64,000 nt of DNA from Ancylostoma caninum (Eukaryota > Nematoda > Chromadorea > Rhabditida > Ancylostomatidae): positions 558,001 through 622,000 of the forward strand of contig JBAJFG010000226.1 in the NCBI GenBank assembly GCA_037903475.1. Direction: 5' to 3'. Position 1 is the first letter of the stretch, and every line of letters starts with the position of its first letter. The notes below the pieces were generated by a model. That model had not been told where the DNA came from. It ran no database searches and saw only the letters and a list, made by a program, of their open reading frames with translations. The translations under genes and the position numbers were made by a program. Below, one piece after another: positions 1 to 11,736 of the stretch.

Positions 1-2659
1 TTCGCAATCCCAACGAAAAAGCGACACCTGTCCACCGCGATGAACGGGAGATGGGCGAGTTGCGAGCGGGAAGAACGCGACTTGTCGCGCTGAGGACCGT
101 GACGCGGCCGAAAGGACGCGTTGGCGACTCGCTCTTCTGAGCGGTGTAAAAAAAGAAGAAAGTTGAGAAATCAAGGGAATATGTGAGCATGATTCAAAAA
201 AAGTTTAGGAGGAAGTGGAAGGTTAAATACGGCTCCGAAAAAATTACAGCAATGACTTCATTTTCACATCTGGGAGAGACTTTAGTTTAGATTTCACCCT
301 TTTCGTTTCTGATCAGCTTCACCGCATGCAACTTGGAGTAAGTAGTAAGAGTAAAAAGTAGTGTGAAACAGGAAGTGACTGTTCCGCTAAAGCGCTGTGA
401 TTGATTCGCCAGGATGCACGGCTCGTAGCTAATTATGTGTAGCTCCACTGGCACAGACACGACGATTTCTCCCGTGCTGTGCAGAAAAGGTAGACCCGTC
501 GGAGGTACGAAGCAGAATCCCATGTGCACACCTTTCCAGGTGTTTTCATCAGCTTTGCGCAGAGGCGATAACGTGACCAATGAGGCTCTGCCGAGGTGCG
601 TTTATTGCTGGTTGAAAACTTTTCCCAATTGCCCGCGATGGCCCCTGAAACACGGGTGCCATACGCAATTTATGAGCGCCCTCAGGGGGCAGCAAGAAAT
701 CGGAGTGAGGAGATCCCGAGTCACCAGGATTGACGCCCTGGTGATCTAGATGCATTCAATTCTTTCATTCTATACATGGTCTTCGGACCCTCCTTAGTTT
801 CCCTCACCTTTCGGTACGTACAGCTTTACCTTTGGAATTTCCGAAAACGAGATAACACTTGAAGGAGTGCATAATACACACGTTGCAGCTTTTTGATCTT
901 CACTACACTTAGGATGCGCTCTCATAGGAAATGAATTGATCGGTCGTCACGATAACTGCTCAGTTTTCCATGTTCGAGACCATTTTCAAGTAACTGATTG
1001 TTCAGTAGATCCAGCCAGGCTGCACAGCAAAAAATTCCAAAGTTATGTATGTCATCTGCTGTATTGGACCGTTCCAGATTCAACTTCTCTAACGGAACTT
1101 CTCACAAGGATGTACATACGACAGCAGCCTTATAAATTTTTTTAAAAATCGAAAATTGAGGAATTTCCGACGAATCAAACATCAATAAATTCGTCATGAT
1201 TTACTCTTCCAGAAAAGAGAAAGGACGGCACGAATTCACAATTTACCAGATTGATGGTAATGAAAAAATGATAAAGTAAATTTTTTTATCTATCTGATAA
1301 ACAAGTGTCTAATCTTGGAAAAATGAAACCGTTCGTGCATGTGTTGTGCAGATCACAGACTCGCAGAATATGTGCTATTTCAAGTACTTGCCTTAGAAGA
1401 ATCTGAAGTTAAAGCTGAATTTATCGAGAATAAAGGAATTAAATGAAGGAGAGCTCGAAAATAATGCATAAAATAGAGCATGTGGATGTAGATCAGGACA
1501 AGGATTCATGGAATCAGGCGAAACCAGGCTAGCAAACCAACCTTCTCTTCGCGTTTTGATGCCTTAACATAACATGCTCGATGGGTAACCACACTAACCA
1601 TCAGGACTCATCCGAGAGTTTCGGATTTACTCCGATCTGTTGTTTTGCTGCCCCCTGCGCAGAGGCGATAACGTGACCAATGAGGCTCTGCCGAGGTGCG
1701 TTTATTGCTGGTTGAAAACTTTTCCCAATTGCCCGCGATGGCCCCTGAAACACGGGTGCCATACGCAATTTTTGAACGCCCCCAGGGGGCAGCAAGAAAA
1801 CGGAGTGAGGGGATCCCGAGTCACCAGGATTGACGCCTTGGTGATCTGGTGGCGTTCAAAAATTGCGTATGACACCCATGTCTCAGGGGCCATCGCGGAC
1901 AATTGGGAAAAGTTTTCAACCAGCAATAAACGCACCTCGGCAGAGCCTCATTGGTCACGTTATCGCCTCTGCGCAAAGCTGATGAACACATCTGTGGAGG
2001 TGTGCACCTGCGCTTCGGCTGCGTACCTCCGACGGGTCTACCTTTTCTGCACAGCACGGGAGAAATCGTCGTGTCTGTGCCAGTGGAGCTACACATAATT
2101 AGCTACGAGCCGTGCATGCTGGCAAATCAATCACAGCGCTTTAGCGGAACAGTCACTTCCTGTTTCACACTACTTTTTATTCTTACTACTTACTCCAAGT
2201 TGCATGCAGTGAAGCTGATCAGATATGAAAAGGGTGAAATCTGAACTATGGTCTCTGCCAGATGTGAAAATTAAGTCATTGCTGTAATTTTTCCGGAGCC
2301 GTATTTTACCTTCCATTTGCTTTTTTGCTAAACTTTTTTTGAATCATGCTCACACATTCCCTTGATTTCTCAACTTTTTCCTTTTTTATACCGCTCAGAA
2401 GAGCGAGTCGCCTACACGTCCTTTCGGCCGCGTCGCGGTCCTCAGCGCGACAAGCCGCGTTCTTCCCGCTCGCAACTCGCCCGTCTCCCGTTCATCGCGG
2501 TGGACAGGTGTCGCTTTTCGGTTGGGATTGCGAAATACACACTACAGAAATGATTCTGTATAGTATGATTTCGACGACATCGCCGCAAATCATCGCGCGC
2601 ACGGACCCTGCGCCGTACCCGTTGAAGGTCTCGTCGGCGGCGTTAACGTGGAGAAAATG
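1..2659. mobile_element. Large foldback element A (left end outside window)
   Basis: Bases 1-760 reappear in reverse complement at about 1830-2659, so the element is a long inverted repeat with a spacer. The outer sequence of the right arm (CGACAAGCCGCG region, then the end GTGGAGAAAATG at 2659) matches the ends of element B at 11737-15733. A sub-module beginning CTGCGCAGAGGCGATAACG occurs three times: forward at 550-700, forward at 1655-1800 and reverse at 1850-1985. That makes the right half internally palindromic. I see no transposase. The window edge cuts the left terminus, so the true length is unknown. It is probably a non-autonomous DNA transposon; the superfamily is not assignable because no target duplication can be checked. 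Confidence 0.75.
760..1640. other. Spacer of foldback element A
   Basis: AT-rich single-copy-looking sequence between the arms of element A. No credible coding exon was found; open frames here are short and lack splice support. The words around 1490-1560 (GCGAAACCAGGCTAGCAAACCAACC) resemble pieces near 10445 and 24780, which suggests a dispersed repeat fragment. Confidence 0.4.
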
Positions 2660-3778
2660 ACATCCTTATCACCGTGCATTGATGAACTCCTGCATAGTGT
2701 GAAGACTTGTTTCAATGAATTCAGAAGATTGCTGTGCGACTTCTGGCTGGCATATGATACTCACTTTAGGGTGTTTTTTTTTGTAAAAATCGATCTTTTT
2801 TTCTGGAAAGTGCGTGTCTGATGGAGAATATGGAAACGATAGAAGTTTGATTGTTGAGCAAATGCGAAGGTACTCAACTAATTTTGGTGGTTCGCCTTAT
2901 TTATGTGCCTTATTTATGCTCCCTCCTTATTTAGAAGTCGCCGAATTCATTAATTAAATGACGTAGTGGGTGTTCTAGCATTTGCGCTCAATTGAAAAAT
3001 ATTTGATATTCGATCGGCTTCGGGATAACTTCGAACACACTCAGCAATCCATAGGTTTCATTATAGCGAACATTGTTCGACATCTATGAAGGGAAAGAAT
3101 TATTATTTACGACACTACTGTGTGTTTGACCCTATATAATCGCACTAGATGTCTACTAAGAGATGTGCTCCTAGTCAGTTAGATGTCAGTGATGCCATTT
3201 TTATTTCACAACAATTATTCAGTATTTTCGTTGGTTTTTAGTTTTTCATTGGTTTTTACAGATATTTCAATGCTTCCGATTTCAAATCGATCGCCGTTCG
3301 AAGGTATACAAAAAAGGAAATTCATTTCCTCATAGAAATTTGTTAGCTGCCTGATGGTGCCCATATCGCAGCTTGGTGTATACTACTCACTAATACACGA
3401 TTTTCCAGTTTTTACTTTATTTAAGGTGAGATCTATGGATCGATGTGATCAGAATCACAGCGATTCAGTTACCCAAGTTCTAGGTTCAAATCGCGCAGGA
3501 TTTGAAAATGAATATTGTTACAAGCCACTTATGATTTTGATAGCAACATTCTACATAGACGTGGCTGAAGCTCTAAAAATATGAATTAGTTTATAACTTA
3601 TAAAATCATCGAATAGAGGCCCACTTCAGTATTGAGACCCGTCTGGGCGTCGAGGTTTATCGAACTGCTGCCGTCGGTGTGCACTTTGGAGTCGGCAAAC
3701 GAACTCACACCTTAATGAACTTCTGCTGTGCATGCCTTATTAAGGCCTCAGTTAGAGTTATGCCTTATTAAGGCCTCA
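2660..3778. other. Gene-free stretch between element A and the Tc4/Tc5-like element
   Basis: AT-rich sequence with no supported exon on either strand. A short direct repeat (TGCCTTATTAAGGCCTCA) occurs twice just before the left end of the Tc4/Tc5-like element. Confidence 0.4.
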
Positions 3779-3937
3779 CAAGGGAAGTGCAACAGGCCAG
3801 ACTCGCAAATCGGAATGAAACCTATCTGGCTTGAATCTTTGTTGGAGAGGGTGTTACAGTATATATTTCATTATTGCCCTCGATTCCAAAAAACAAAAAT
3901 CCCACCACAGTACCATATGCGCTGCAGCACTCGTCCG

Positions 3938-4012
3938 TCAGCGACGATGTGGCCGAGTGGGGAGGATGCTGCACTGTCAGCTCGAGAGTTTGAACCCCGT
4001 CATGCGCACCTA
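3938..4012 (+). repeat. tRNA-like (pol III A/B box) module in left TIR, copy 1
   Basis: GTGGCCGAGTGGGG matches the class II tRNA (Leu/Ser) A-box region. About 40 nt later AGTTTGAACCCCG is close to the B-box GGTTCGANTCC. There is no good anticodon arm or matched acceptor stem, so this is a tRNA-derived sequence and not a functional tRNA gene. The same module is present in all four TIR arms of the two elements. Confidence 0.6.
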
Positions 4013-4215
4013 CCTGTTTTGCTCTCTCATTTTTTTTATTCCCCCTGTGTTGTTGAAATCAAATTTAAAAGGTTAGAAGATAATACTTATCCTTACTGAC
4101 GCACTAGGCACGGAATAACTACGTTATATAAAACCTGCTTTTCTCCCTCGATTAGCTATAAAGTAGCAGTCACTTTTCACGACTGTAACTCAAAATCTTT
4201 CCCACTCGGTTCATA

Positions 4216-4626
4216 ATGTTCGAACCTTCACGCGTCGTGGCCCTTTTGTTGGCTCGGTTTGGTCCGGGTGATGGCAACTGTGCAACTCGTGATGAGCGGA
4301 AGTTGGCCGAAGCATTTGGAAGGATTCTTCTTGAGGCTGCTCACTGCGAGCTTACAATAGCAGATGAAGAAGAACTAGAAGTCGATGATGAGGAAAAGAT
4401 GGACGAGGAATGGGATATAATGTCCGAAATTGATGAGGTTTGCTCTCCCCTCCCGTATGAATCGGGATTTGTCGGATTCGGCGGAAAGCCCATACCCGTA
4501 GAGCAGGTATTTTCTTCCCCATTTTCTGATGATGCCATTTGGAAACCACACATTTGGGGAGTACCCCTTTTTAAGGTTTCTAGCGACTCGAGGGAAAGCT
4601 GTACGATCACTAAACTACGTTCATAG
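4216..4626 (+). CDS. Acidic open frame inside Tc4/Tc5-like copy 1
   Basis: A 136-residue frame starting MFEPSRVVALLLARFGPGDG. It has a strongly acidic middle (runs of E and D around residues 50-75), then PLPYESGFVGFGGKPIPVEQV followed by a plausible donor (GAGCAG|GTATTT near 4507). The first ~98 residues are probably an exon and the rest intron read-through. A TATA-like box lies about 90 bp upstream inside the element. I do not recognise the family. By position it could be the 5' exon of a transposon protein or captured host sequence. Copy 2 lacks this segment, so the interior is variable cargo. Confidence 0.4.
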   Translation: MFEPSRVVALLLARFGPGDGNCATRDERKLAEAFGRILLEAAHCELTIADEEELEVDDEEKMDEEWDIMSEIDEVCSPLPYESGFVGFGGKPIPVEQVFSSPFSDDAIWKPHIWGVPLFKVSSDSRESCTITKLRS

Positions 4627-4740
4627 CATAGTAGTTATTCTATAGCTAGTACGTCAGTAAAGACAAGTGTTGTCTTCTAGCCCTCCAAAATTGATTTCAA
4701 TAACATAGGAGGAATAAAAAACAAAAATGCAAAACGAGTG

Positions 4741-4830
4741 TCAATGACGGGATCCAAACCCTCGACCTCCTGCCTATCAGTCCGCATCCTCTCCACTCGG
4801 CCACCTCGTCGCTGACGGACTAGTGCTGCA
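4741..4830 (-). repeat. tRNA-like module in right TIR, copy 1
   Basis: Read on the minus strand, GTGGCCGAGTGG (A box) is followed by GAGGGTTTGGATCCCG (B box), then CATTGAC, which can pair with a GTCAGCG stretch upstream as a short acceptor-like stem. It is nearer to a tRNA than the left-arm copy but still lacks a convincing anticodon stem. Confidence 0.6.
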
Positions 4831-5001
4831 ACGCATATAGTACTGTGGTGGGATTTTTGTTTTTTGAAGCCGAGGGCAGTAACAAAATATATACTGCAAC
4901 ACCCTCTCCAACAAAGATTCAAGCCAGATAGGTTTCATCCCGATTTTCGAATATGGCCTCTTGCACTTCCCTTGTCAGTAAGAAGAACAGCTAGCAGAGG
5001 T

Positions 5002-8000
5002 TTACTTACTTGAGTTTCCATTGATGTGGTTGCTCTGAATATTCGTGGCACCGAGCAAGGTGCTGTTTCCACTAGTGCCACTTACACTTCCATGCATATT
5101 TCCGTTGAGATCGTGCTGGTCTCCGTTCATACTTGCGTTGCCGTTCACCTGGAGAACTACTTTAGGAAACTCTAGTTCCAATATGTATACAAGGAAGGAT
5201 TGCACTGAGAGGAGACTCTAAAATTAAGAAGGTAAGAGTGGGATATAAGATAAGGAGCAATGTAGTGGCCGTGATTTCAAAAGTCTTTCATAGTAAAATT
5301 TACTTGTTTTCAAGGGTATCGAGCAAAAATGTCGGCAAACTCCAGAAATTTTTGCACTGAAACAGAGCGCCGTACCTGTGCATTAACATTTCCGCTTCCT
5401 GTGTTCACTCCGGACACGAGTCCATTCACTTCGATTCCTGTAACACTAGCGTTTTCTTATATGCTCAAGAACAGAACGGAATCATTTGCTCTGAACATTT
5501 CATCAAGATAGACTTTCCGAAAAGGGGCTTCCCGACTTCCGATCAGCCAACTGTGGTGTTCGGTAGTACCGCTCCATCCACGGTACAACGCTCTACACCT
5601 AATACATTGTGAAATGTGAGGAAACCTTCAGCACCAATTGGAATGGAGATGAGGTAAGTACTATGGTTTTTACACTAGTTTTTTACTTGTATACCTTGTA
5701 TTTACGTACTCATTGATTTTCTGAAAAACTTCCTGAACTGTTGAATAGCGAGCAAAAAAAGGCAGTGCCACTGCTATACGATGAAATGAATCAACGCTTC
5801 TGAAAAATCGCGTGATAATAGACTTATAGAGGAAACAAAGCGCTTTTGGACGGTATACACCACTTTACGGGAAAATGAACTTGAGATGGAAAAAATCGCA
5901 AGGAAAAAAGAGTGAGGACTTATGCTATCTCCTATGTAATCCATCAGTAATTCAGTTGTTTACATTTATTTATTGTAGTCGCTTTATGCTCTTTTTTTTC
6001 ATTTTTTTTTGTAGAAGTCAAGCTTTTTTGGGAGAAATAGAAGCCAATTTTGTAGAAGTCAAGTTAATCAGGGCGAGAGCTATTCCGGTTACTCATCCTC
6101 CTTTTTGAATATCTTATAATATCTATCTTGAATCTTGAATATCATACCATTGTCACCGTTTCCTGCGCCCAAGTCAAGGTTTGCCTGAGCGTGACCGATG
6201 CCCTCAGCCACGGCTGATCCCATCACGTGTACAAGTATATTCTCCCAAGTCAACTCCTGCAAAATACTACGTTTTAGAACTTCTTGTTTGACTTTTCGAT
6301 TTGACTGCAGGAGAACTTCCTTTTACGACAAATAGAATTTCAAAAAGAAATCAAAAAATTACGAAAAATTCGTGTTCCATGGATCTTATATCAATATTCC
6401 TTGAAGTGTCCTGGTTTTTGCTAATTAGTATGTTTTTTGGTTGAAGTGATGTTTCTATATTGACCTGTTTAGAGAGAACTTCTGCCAGCGACTTTAACGA
6501 ACCGGTTGCTCCTGCGGTTGCCACTGCATTTCCACTTCCTGAACATTACTGGAAATAGGAGATTTTACGTATTCATATGCTATTTATTTCTTCACGATTA
6601 ATTCTTCGTTGTTTAAAATGACCTAATAAACTGCCTGTTTTGGAGCTGCTTTTTTTAAACAATTTCATCTTCGTAATTATATCATTTTATGGCCCTCCAA
6701 GCTACCAATGCGGTAAAAGTACCAATGTGTAGAAATAGGAGACTATTACATTTTATTACATTTTTTTCTCCCAAGTTGCCCCTCCCCTTTTTTCTTCTCA
6801 ATCTTCGGATTGACAAAGACGTGGCTGAAACATGGGAAAGGGAAAAAGGGAGGTTTCAGGAAGAATATCTCTCTCGAATATCTGGTTCTGATAAAAATAC
6901 AAAAAATATCCCTCCTTTGTCTTTTTTCCTCTCCTTGTTCTGAGGAAATACACGCTAATCCAATTAATGAAAATACACAAGAGATTTATTTCAACTGTCA
7001 GTTGGAATGTTTGGAAATTTCACTTACTATTAGGATTAGTAAGGTACTCATTGGACATAGCAGCTCCTCCTGCGGCTTTTACCAGAGTATCGCCTAATCC
7101 TGACGCTTCACCCTGTAGGTAAGCATAGAGTTTTCGAGACTTCTTGACGGAAGAAATTAGCAAAGGAGGGTACCTTTTGAAGTGTAGAAATCATCCTCTC
7201 GTCACCATGAGCGGCAGCCTCTATTTCGGATGCAGAATTGGTGTTCTGACCAGATGACTCCACATTCCCGCTGGCGAGTAGAACTAGAAAAAATTCGATG
7301 GTTGTTCAACTCAAATTCATGGGAAGTTGCGAAAAAGAAAATTGCAGTCAGATCATAGCACTAAAAAAGTTCCACCAAAACAAATGGAGCATATTTCATC
7401 TACATTTAAAGTGAATGGTAGACAACTTCTGGAGTTATTAGCAAAAAAGATGTGAGTCAATAATTGTGCTCTCTAGCATGCGCAACTAATACATATGTCT
7501 AGGAACTCTCCACACCTGAGCTTCCCACTTGTCCTATAGCCTGATTCTGGATTGATGACTGGTCTGCACCCATTGCATTTCCTGACGAAGAGATTCCCAA
7601 ATTAATAGTGCCATCTGCTTCCTGAAAGAGTGGCTCCAAGGCCTTCGTCAAATCTCCTCATTCTTTTTGGTGAACGTGTGAACGTACAGCTGTTTGTTTC
7701 AGGTTTGGTTTTATTTTATCTCTGGATAAAAACAATGTGTCTTCTTACAGTAACTCGCCTTGGATATGTGCGCTGTTGCATTCGTCAAAACATCATCTCC
7801 TTGTCCTTCTGTGTTTGCATCCGACTTGACCACTTAAAGGAAAAATGCAAGCATATCACAGGAAGAGGGAAGCTTTGAATTGAGAAAAAAACAACCTACT
7901 GGAGAAAAGCCTTGCAGAGTCTATTTATTATTTATTTATCTGAATATTTTTGTTTACTTATCTATTTATTTATTTACTTATTTATTTATTTATTTATTCA

Positions 8001-9153
8001 ATGCATCACATAGGTGCATCATTAAAAGTCGTGTAAGAGCATATAACCACGGAATAGATAAAGCTTACAGACAAGAAACTGAACAATAGCTAATAACTCT
8101 ACTATTAGCAACAAATTCCAATACAAGATGAGAGAACGGTCAAGCGGCGCCAATCTGCATATATTTCTCCAAAATTGTCTATGCACTGCGCAGCTATTTG
8201 AGAGCTACATAGGATATCGCAAGACCCTTGCGGTCTGGCCCTAGAAATATCTGGACCCTTACCAGTGTTTCTATAAGAGGATATGCCGAAAATTTGACGA
8301 ACAGAGTTTTGGGAAGGTGGACAATCGTGGAAAGCAGTAGGCTACTCTTTCATTTACTCGTTAGCGTTGTATGTGCCAGATTGAAAACCTTCGGTCGATC
8401 TGGGCGTGCTCGGTTAATGCGGAAAGTAGCAGAGATTGGGCTCGCGGCTTTCTCTAGCTTCCTCTTGATCTGAGCCCGGATGCATCATAACAATAATGAG
8501 CAATCCCAAAGATACCTTTAATATTATTACCTATGGGTGGCGACAGATAATAGAACATGGATGCCAGGTAATGGATAACTTTGTAAACGTTAACGCGCCT
8601 ACTAGGGGTAATCTCAACGATGCATCGGGCCTTGGAAACCGACCTTGGAACCTTGGAAATCGCCTATTATGAGTTTGATCGGAAAGTCTTACACAACATT
8701 GCTTATTTTTAAAAAATTATTGCTCATGGATTTAACCTCCTCTGCCAATTACTGTAGTCAAGAAATAGTGGAACATTCTTCTACATTTTACTACGAAAGA
8801 ACTTCAATTCAAAACCAAGAAATTCTGGATCAAAAAATAAATTTCGGTACAAAACTTTCGGACCAACCTAAATAATACAGGTTGTAATTATTCCAGGTGC
8901 AGCTAGTAGGGCTCAACTAATTAAATTATCTCGGCTCCAAGGTAAGAAAGGTTGATTATTTCCTGGTGCGAAAATATCTAATGCAACCACTGATATATTG
9001 TGGTTCTGTGGATGCCTTGCAGTCGACTGACTTTTCCACATCCGTCATACCTGTTCCTGTCTGTCGCCTGATTCTGCTTCTCACTATGATTGAAGTATCA
9101 CAGAGAACAAGAACCGAAGCGAAGGCAAGCAGTAAGCGCCAATTTCCGGCCAT
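5002..9153 (-). CDS. Secreted low-complexity Gly/Asn/Ser/Ala-rich protein
   Basis: Function not recognised. The first exon (9153-9032) encodes a signal peptide, MAGNWRLLLAFASVLVLC, followed by RIRRQTG, a possible dibasic cleavage site. Downstream exons: 7832-7749 (its links on both sides unresolved), 7621-7516, 7283-7174, 7112-7028, 6538-6465, 6256-6148, 5455-5376 and 5148-5002. From 7621 onward every junction is phase-consistent with canonical splice sites. The encoded segments are rich in G, N, S, A and T with motifs such as SGNA, GNVNA and NGNASMNG, and several possible N-glycosylation sites. This suggests a surface or extracellular structural protein. The stop at 5002-5004 overlaps a very good donor (TCAA|GTAAGT), so the true 3' end may lie beyond the transposon at 3779-4974. 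Exons between 7832 and 9032 are unresolved. Confidence 0.6.
7919..8003 (-). repeat. (TTTA)n tail, probable LINE 3' end
   Basis: A run of TTTATTTATT with interruptions. The family tail in this window is (TAAA)n, so the element body should lie at higher coordinates on the minus strand (about 8004-8480). It falls in the long first-intron region of the secreted low-complexity gene. No reverse-transcriptase frame was seen here. Confidence 0.4.
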
Positions 9154-11736
9154 ATTGAAGCTGATGGATCTGGAAATACCATTAGAGTTCTGAAGCACTA
9201 TACGTAGTTGCGAGAGAAGGTAGTGATTAAGACGTTTCTGGCAATCTGAACTTCTCAGCTGGAGGCTAATATGAAAACTAAATAGGATTTTTGGTGATAA
9301 TGCTAAAGCTGACTTGTAGTATCTCCCACATTTGAACGCAGGAGTTATTATCCGGCCAGATCAGCTCATTAAATCTTAAAATCATTTCTCTTCAAATTTC
9401 ACTAATGGAGATTGTTTCACCTGCTCATCACTAGAATCTTGTCCGCTTTACACCTTTACGCCTTTTTGTAGTGTCGCGGTGGGTAGACGATAAAAGCGCT
9501 ACCTCACAGAATTTCCCGAAACTCTTCACAGGGGGTTATATCATGGGCAGAATGCGACTGTCAACATTCATTCATGCCATGCTGCCATTTTACTGCCAAA
9601 ATTGACATTTTATTCCATATGTCTATCCTACCGTAACCCTACATTTATTGCATTTCTGCACAAAACCAACACAATATTTGAGTTTAGCACACGATTGAAC
9701 CCAATATGCAAAGTTCCGGAAGATTCTGTGAGGTAATGTAGATATTTACGGTATACCTACTTCGAAAAATGCCCTTACCTCACAAGGAGATTATCTACAC
9801 CCCCTCCCGTCCCCCGGCTCCACTATTCATTCATTCATTCATTCATTTTTTACATTGTAACAGAGAAAGTGGTAATATTAGGCAGTCATAAAGATGTTTT
9901 GAGTGAACACTATTATACAAGCATGATTTGAATAGCTTTGAGGCAGCTAAATAGTGTCGTTCATGGTGATAAACAAACTATGTGAAAGTTTAGTTCTGTG
10001 GAGTAAATAAATGAACTGCGTAGTCGATCGGCAGCCGACCGAATAGACCAATTACGTGATATCACGGTAAAGCACGGATTAGTGGGAGCCCGTGTGAAAT
10101 CTGACGAGGGCGAAGACCATGTCGATTGCGGCTAAATGGGGAGAATTTTCTCTCGTGGAGATCTGAAATTCATACATACCTACTGATAACATCTCATGAG
10201 TGGAGTAAAACTGTGAAGATCACTGAATTCTTCGTGGAAAACGGCAGGCTGCGCGGCTGCATAGAACGACGTCACCTGCTCATGAAGACTTCCGAAACTC
10301 ATAGCAGAATCCTTTTTCAAGTCAGGATTAGCCAGCAAAAGGATAGGCGCTGAAAAGAAGATTTTAGTGGCGTTAGCCAAGGAAGGCATGAAAAATGAAT
10401 AGAGCCTCTTGATCGAAGGTTAGGACTCATGGAAGGATAATCGAGTGAAACCAGGCTTGCTAAGGAACTTTCGCATCCTCATCACCTCATCGGAGTTTTT
10501 TTTATTGTAAAGTTCAACATTATTTCTAAATTATTGCCCTAGATTTAGAGACTGTATAGCAACTAGGCTGATGTGATTGAGTTTGTTGTCTGTTTTAGGT
10601 TTTCCTTCTTCGATCTTTTCGCATTTTCGATTCTTGACGGTGCACCACGAGAGTGTAAATAAATAAACAAATAAATAAATAAATCTTGCGCCTCTTGGCA
10701 TTACGTAGTCCATACCATAATCAATAACGCTAACCATCGTTGTGTTGCTTTGTTATGACTTCATTAACCCCAGCTGAAGGCTTCAGTGTTTCACGAGTCG
10801 ATCAAATGGAACTTAACCCAGCTTAGAGCGTACTATTTCTGAGCACCACTCGGTAATGTTTCGTATGACGTATGACAATTCTCTTTCCTCTGGGATTTTC
10901 TGTGCATGCTCTAACGCTCGCAGAAAGTGGTGTTTCCCTAGCACCATCTACACCCGCATAACAGTGGTAGGCTGCATGTATGGTATGGTTTCTGATCACG
11001 CACAATCACTAGGGAATTTCACAGTATATATTCTGATAGTATTTGGGTCTTTTTTTCACGGTTGCTCAAATCCTTAATAGTTTAATGCCTTTGAAGATCC
11101 TCCTTGTCACATAGTGTGTGGCGATGATTTCTTTTCTGTTATGAGTTGTTACCCTTGAGGTGTATTGAATAAATAAATAAATAGATAAATAAAAGATTCA
11201 GGACTACAAGCTCGGAAAAAATGCGACCTTCCTCTTAAGAATATTGATGGAAGACAGAGTTCGTTCTACTAAAATATTTTAGAAGTTCTATTAATGCATT
11301 TGAGTTATTCAATACAATTGTTAGCTGCTTGTTTATGCCTTCGAACCTCATGCTCACCTCTCCGCGCGGCTGTAATAATATTGCAAGTCGTAATCCAACC
11401 TATCGGCTGCGTTGCCATGAATACATGCTCGTTTACATATCCCGCAAATGGGTCATCACCTCAACAACCACCCTCGCTCGATGCTGCTTGAAGTTTTTGC
11501 AGCTGCTGCACTGCAGACCCATGAAGTTAAAGTTTTTTCTCTGTATTTCCTTCGCAAATTTGTTAGATTTTGTTCATTTTCTAAGCAGGTTTTTTAATTC
11601 TTTTATTACTTTGCTTTTTTGAATCATACATATTGGTACGAAGATAGCAAAAGGCTTTACTAGATTCTGGAATCACCTCCCTCTTCTAGCTCTAATGCAA
11701 ACCCAGACATCCCCCATCTCCCAGCGCCACAGATCT
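9154..11736. other. Gene-poor stretch with simple repeats and LINE-type tails
   Basis: No supported exon. It holds an (ATTC)n run at about 9827-9847 and (AAAT)n tails at about 10659-10684 and 11167-11193. The tail at 10659 is preceded by GGTGCACCACGAGAGTG, which resembles sequence next to the tail-like repeat at 19310-19370 in reverse orientation, indicating shared non-LTR retrotransposon ends. Confidence 0.4.

Larger units (their letters stand above)
3779..4974. mobile_element. Tc4/Tc5-like element, copy 1 (TNA target duplication TCA)
   Basis: The ends are CAAGGGAAGTGCAA and its reverse complement TTGCACTTCCCTTG, flanked on both sides by TCA (3776-3778 and 4975-4977). The terminal inverted repeats run roughly 200-300 bp. 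Copy 2 at 55995-57031 has the same ends flanked by TAA. A TNA target duplication together with a CNAGGGAA-like terminus is characteristic of the nematode Tc4/Tc5 group of the Tc1/mariner superfamily (family knowledge, terminus recalled and not checked). The interior has a TATA-like sequence (TATATAAAACC) near 4125 and one acidic open frame at 4216-4626. There is no recognisable DDE transposase, so it looks non-autonomous or internally deleted. Confidence 0.8.

Noticed and set aside
3938..4012. A genuine tRNA-Leu/Ser gene
   Set aside because: A- and B-box words are present, but there is no credible anticodon stem-loop or full acceptor stem, and the module repeats with the transposon.
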